A stretch of 64,000 nucleotides of DNA from Limnanthes douglasii subsp. nivea (taxonomy: Eukaryota > Streptophyta > Magnoliopsida > Brassicales > Limnanthaceae): the NCBI GenBank assembly GCA_036936605.1, contig JAUPFV010000003.1, positions 75,314,273 to 75,378,272 on the forward strand. The letters are read 5' to 3'. Below are positions 59,558 through 64,000 of the stretch, one piece after another. The first letter of the stretch is position 1. Every line of letters begins with the position of its first letter. Under the pieces are notes generated by a model, which was not told the origin of the DNA, did no database searches, and saw only the letters and a list, made by a program, of their open reading frames with translations. A program made the position numbers and the translations under genes.

Positions 59558-62500
59558 CAGATATTAAACTTTCCATGCATTTCCACCGTTCCATGCATCG
59601 CCACATCTCGACAAATGAACTTATTTACTTGGTCTTGCAATTTTCTTCTCTTTTGTAGTTTGTCGAGATCGATTATTGTGTTATATTCCTCCTTCTAAAA
59701 TTCTTGGTTATCCAAGACACTCGATGTTGGTGACTAAAGTTTCTAAGGATTCTGGCATTTCATAATTATACTTTATCCTTCAAATATTTTTTTGGATTTT
59801 CACATATTCATGTTTTATTGTTTTGAAGTCTATAGATTATTTTATATTGATTTTGGTCCACCTCATATTCTTTTAAATATAGTCACGGTGGACTTCTTTA
59901 AATGTGGTTTGATTTAGACTATTTTAATTATGGTCAATTTCTAATTATTTTAAATATAGTATATTTCAGAATTTTCTAATTATGGTATGTTTTAAACTCT
60001 TTTAAGTGCAGTCCATTTTAGACTCTTTCAAATATGTTCCATTCGAACTTTTTTAAATATATTTATTTCATACTTTTTGATTGTGGTCTATTTAAGACTA
60101 TTTTAAATATGATACATTCAAAGTATTTTAAATATGGTTCATTCGGCCTTTTTTAATTATTGTACGTTCTAGATTCTTCAAAATATGATCATTTCATGCC
60201 ATTTTAAATATGGTACCTTCATACTATTCTAATTGTTAAAGGCCTCACCGAGATGATCAGGTAATTTCTCTTTAAACAATATCATATTCAGATCGGCCAC
60301 AATTAGGACCGATTCGAATTAATTATTTGTCGAGTACATATTTCAACCAATTTAAGTTGGAGAATTTTAGGAAGACTTTGGGAGTTCACGTAGGTTATAC
60401 TAAACATATTTAATAAGATAGTTCCAAATTCATTATGTGGACACCTAAACCTATGACATTTTGGAACAAGGGTCAAGAAGTGTTGCTCAATCATTTTTTC
60501 GTAAAGTTTTCTAACCATGTATTTTAGAATTGGGGGTTATTTTCTAAAATGATTGACTTTGGCACACAGATAAATGTTTGGTAATTATGAAGTTGATCAC
60601 ATTATTGGTCGTTATCTTGGTTAGTAACCAATCCTCTACCCATTTTAGGAAGTAGTCCACAACCACGATAATGTGTTGTATGTCCCTAGTAGCTCTTGAC
60701 AAAGGTCCGACTATGTCAATTCCCTATATCTCGAAAGGTAAAGCCTCATATAACAACTCGAGAAGCACGACTGGGTAATGGATCATATTGGAGAAGTATT
60801 GAAAAATTTCGCATCTTTTACCAAGTCATTGGCCTCCAAAAATATTGTGGGCCACTAAATTATGCTAACAAAACCCTTCAGGTTAAATTTTTGTACCTGT
60901 AATGCACTAAGTCTTGGATGTTATAGAGCTTTTTCAAAATTAATTTTTATTTTTCAGGATAAAAGAAATGCAACATAAGTTGACTCAATACTTATTTTTA
61001 ACAATATTCCTCATAGGATAATGATTTTTTTTTTAATTTTGAACTTCGATATTCGGTTTGTAGCCTTGTTATTTGAGTATATATCACTTTTCAGGACGTC
61101 TAGGATCGTCATCCACCAATCATTTATCTCATCCATATCTATGTCATATATCTTTTCCACGCCCAATATTTATTCATTATCGGTTGATAGGTGTTTTTGT
61201 AAGCCAAGACGTCAACCGAAATATTATCAGCTCGAGAGACCTACGCATATTAAAAATTAACAAACATCTATGATGCGTTTTTCAAAACTTTTAAGTATTT
61301 TATAAAATCTTATTTTTTAGGTCTCTCGTGTCCTAAAGTATGGTTTACTAAATGTTGTGACTCACTAATTAGCCGTACTTTTTTTACCCCGCATACTTGC
61401 ACTAAGCATAGACCCATTATTGCATCCTCATACTCTGGCTTGTCATTCGATATTTGAAAACCAAAATAAATAGTTTGGCTCATTGATTCCCCTTAAGGGA
61501 AATTAAAAGTATAACCGATCCACATTCGTAAATGTTTGACCCCCCATAAGTTCAAACTACCTAATATGGCTATAACATCTCCATGGATGATTTTGGCCTT
61601 TCTGTATGATATTTTATAAGGAAATAGGTTAGAGCCTGAGATCTGATGGTTGTCTTTGGTTCAAATGAGATGTAGAAACCCCCCATTTTACTGAACATTG
61701 TGTCAACCATCTAAAGATGCTTATCTTTTTTAAAATATTTTGATGGGTATAAGAAGTTCGAACCACAATAGAGTGGCCCTGCAAGCAGGACCTCATTTTT
61801 CTTACTGTTAAAGCTAACTTATCTAACTGAAAATATTGTATCTCTGCCGAAAACAGGCTCTTACTCGCGAGGTAAATGAGCCTCAGACAACTTATTTTAT
61901 TCCTAATCAGAATGACACATACCGTATAATTGGTTATTACCAGATATACACACAAGATCTCGCCGTAACTAGTCTAGATAAAGCCTTTGGGGAAGTCAAA
62001 TGTTGTTTTATGTCCATTGGAAGTTAGTTATTTCCTTATAGTACTTTTTAGTCCATTGAAGTTAGTTATTTTCCTCAGGACTTGGAAGAAATGGGTATAT
62101 TTATCCAAAAAGCTCGAGATAAAATAATTTAGAACTGTCAATCGACCCATTAGCATTTGCACTTCCCTTAATTATTCAGGGTGGTTTCATAAAGCTCAAA
62201 GCCTATAGTTGTGAGGGGTTGAATTCAATCCATTTTATGTTGATCATATATCCAAGAAATTTCCTATATCAGATTCCAAAAATACAATTCGTTGTGTTAA
62301 GCTCACCGATCTCAGGTTCTTATATATTTCGACCAAATCAGTGATGTGCTCACACTCCTCATTGCTCTTGACCAGAATATCATTTATGTATACCTCAACA
62401 TTCCTCCTGATCGGAGAGGTGAACGTTTTATATACAAGTATTTGGTAAGTAGCTTTAACATTCTTTAAGACGAATAGTGCAACTATATAATAATTTAAAC

Positions 62501-64000
62501 CTTGATCTGTCGCGAATGTTGTGCTTTATTGGTCGGAATTGTGCATCTGGATTTGGTTTTAACATGAATAAGCATCCATGAAAGATGGTATTTTGTTTCC
62601 CAAAGTAGATTATACCAATTGATCCATCAATGAGACTAGAAAATGGTCATTCAGATATGTCATGTTTAAGTCTGTAAAATCAACACAAATCCGCCAATTT
62701 ATATTTTTTTCACCAAGACAGAGTTAACGGTCTACGTGGCATATCGTGATTCTCTTATATGGCCTACGATGGCCAAGTTATCTACTTCATCCATAATTAC
62801 GTCGAATTTCTCAATAGAAAAATACATTATCTTCTGCGATATTGACTTAAAATTCAGATTTATGGACAACTTGTGGTATACAATATATTTCGGTAAAAGT
62901 AAACTAAGGGTCTCCCTAGGATCGTCCACTACACCAAACCCAACTAGAGGCCCATCACACGTCTACTCGTCCATCATCTTCTTTCTCTTCCTCTCTAATT
63001 TGTCCTTATTGTTTTTTCATTTTTCAAGGCCAGAGATGCCACATAACATTATCTAACGACCTTCTAGTCACTTTGAACCACTCATACCCAATATTCTACC
63101 ATATAATTTACACATTGGTGAATGGTCGAGGAGATGATGTGCATCTGGTCTAGCCAAAAGCTATCATAAATCGTGTTGTATGAGGTAGGTGGTCCACCAT
63201 TATAAAAAAAACTCGGACGATCTTTCCAAATATGTTTGGTAAATAATGATATATGGTTCGAATTCTCTCGATACATCTACATTGATCCTGGTAAATTATA
63301 CAACCATTTTATCTGCACATCTAAAAGTAAAGGATTTTTTAGTCAGTTGTATGTACTTCTGAATAAAATATTAGTCAAACTACTAATTTCTACTAAAACC
63401 CTCTCTATTCTATTCTCTGAAATTAATGCGCTGATCAAGACAATGTCCTCATGTGGGCCTACCCTGCCCTATAAGTTATTATCTTCAAATATAAAGGGGT
63501 ATATGAATCTCGAACCGGTGAAATTATGTTTTCCCTTGAAACTATACTTATATGATACTCATGTATTTTTTTTGGGATGAATGAGTGATTCCTAAGAAAT
63601 ATCGCCTCTGATGATAGTTAAAAGGCTTAATGCTGTACATAAATCATCACCATCTGAAATGTTTTCGACAACATGTATGTTAGGATCAAATTCTATATAA
63701 TATCTTCTTGAGATGTTGTCGACCACTTGAAATTTTGGGTTTAGATCTAAATATTTGTTTACCAAATCACCCAAGGTTACCCCGAAGCCAAAGACAATCA
63801 TGTTGTTGTTCTCTAATTTCGATATAGTCGCATGGGTCCACGAGCAGCTCGTTTTGGCCATTCTGGTCCCATTATTGGTAGTTTTATGGGCTCCAAACCC
63901 GTGTATTCTCATAAATTGTAACAATTTATCATTATCAATGAGGTTTTGAACCTCCTCCATATAAGCATTATTTTCGGGGTTAACCATATATTTTCATATT
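59558..64000 (-). mobile_element. Older Tat-type element, duplicated copy
   Basis: Second copy of the minus-strand element described at 42,087-47,118, with the same gag, protease, RT, RNase H and integrase remnants at an offset of about 17,661. It holds an extra 190 bp at 60147-60339. It reaches the gag end (63987-63592) and is then cut by the window end. Confidence 0.85.

Larger units (their letters stand above)
54418..64000 (+). repeat. Tandem duplication copy 2, truncated by window end
   Basis: Parallel to 36,916-46,339 throughout. The offset is 17,502 bp up to the LTR repeat, 17,471 after loss of one 31-bp unit, and about 17,661 after a 190-bp difference at 60147-60339. By eye about 33 substitutions were noted over the first 5.1 kb (about 0.6%). 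The homology is still running at 64,000. Confidence 0.9.

Noticed and set aside
1..64000. tRNA, rRNA, telomeric or centromeric satellite sequence
   Set aside because: No cloverleaf with conserved A/B boxes, no rRNA similarity and no TTTAGGG arrays were noticed on reading either strand. Small RNAs could still be missed without a covariance-model search.

Overview
The window is nuclear DNA of a flowering plant, most likely a eudicot. It is AT-rich, contains a multi-exon GT-AG gene for the large subunit of the splicing factor U2AF, and is otherwise packed with plant-type mobile elements: Tat-lineage Ty3/gypsy LTR elements, L1-type LINEs, a MuDR/MULE transposase relic and 'plant mobile domain' (PMD/DUF1985-like) relics. 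The species cannot be named from the sequence.

Layout. 0.4-4.3 kb: a decayed PMD/DUF1985-like transposon protein gene with TCTCGCAT-rich inserts. 4.3-9.2 kb: AT-rich intergenic DNA with several unrelated tandem repeats, among them three degenerate ~300-bp units at 7.9-8.8 kb. 9.25-9.47 kb: a possible plant first exon, immediately followed by a decayed minus-strand LINE (9.48-14.8 kb). 17.0-22.9 kb: U2AF65, minus strand, 13 coding exons, 598 aa, the one clearly intact host gene. 24.8-30.6 kb: a second, more decayed LINE on the plus strand.

31,647-42,081: a complete, young Tat-type LTR retrotransposon. It has 512-bp LTRs differing at 5 positions, a 5-bp target duplication ATTTC, PBS, PPT, gag-protease, and a pol with RT, two RNase H domains and integrase. 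Gag-protease and pol share one frame and are separated by a single TAG in a tobamovirus-like readthrough context. Between pol and the 3' LTR lies a long antisense gene. It reads as two exons joined by an 81-nt GT-AG intron and has a TATA box in antisense orientation.

42.1-47.1 kb: an older minus-strand Tat element in decay. 48.4-50.9 kb: MULE transposase relic. 53.6-54.4 kb: minus-strand PMD exons. At 54,418 the sequence jumps back to the integrase of the young element, and everything to the window end repeats 36,916-46,339 at roughly 99% identity. The simplest reading is a direct tandem duplication of a 17,502-bp unit (36,916-54,417), whose second copy runs off the window. The retrotransposon insertion predates the duplication. 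The two copies of the antisense gene have since acquired different nonsense mutations.
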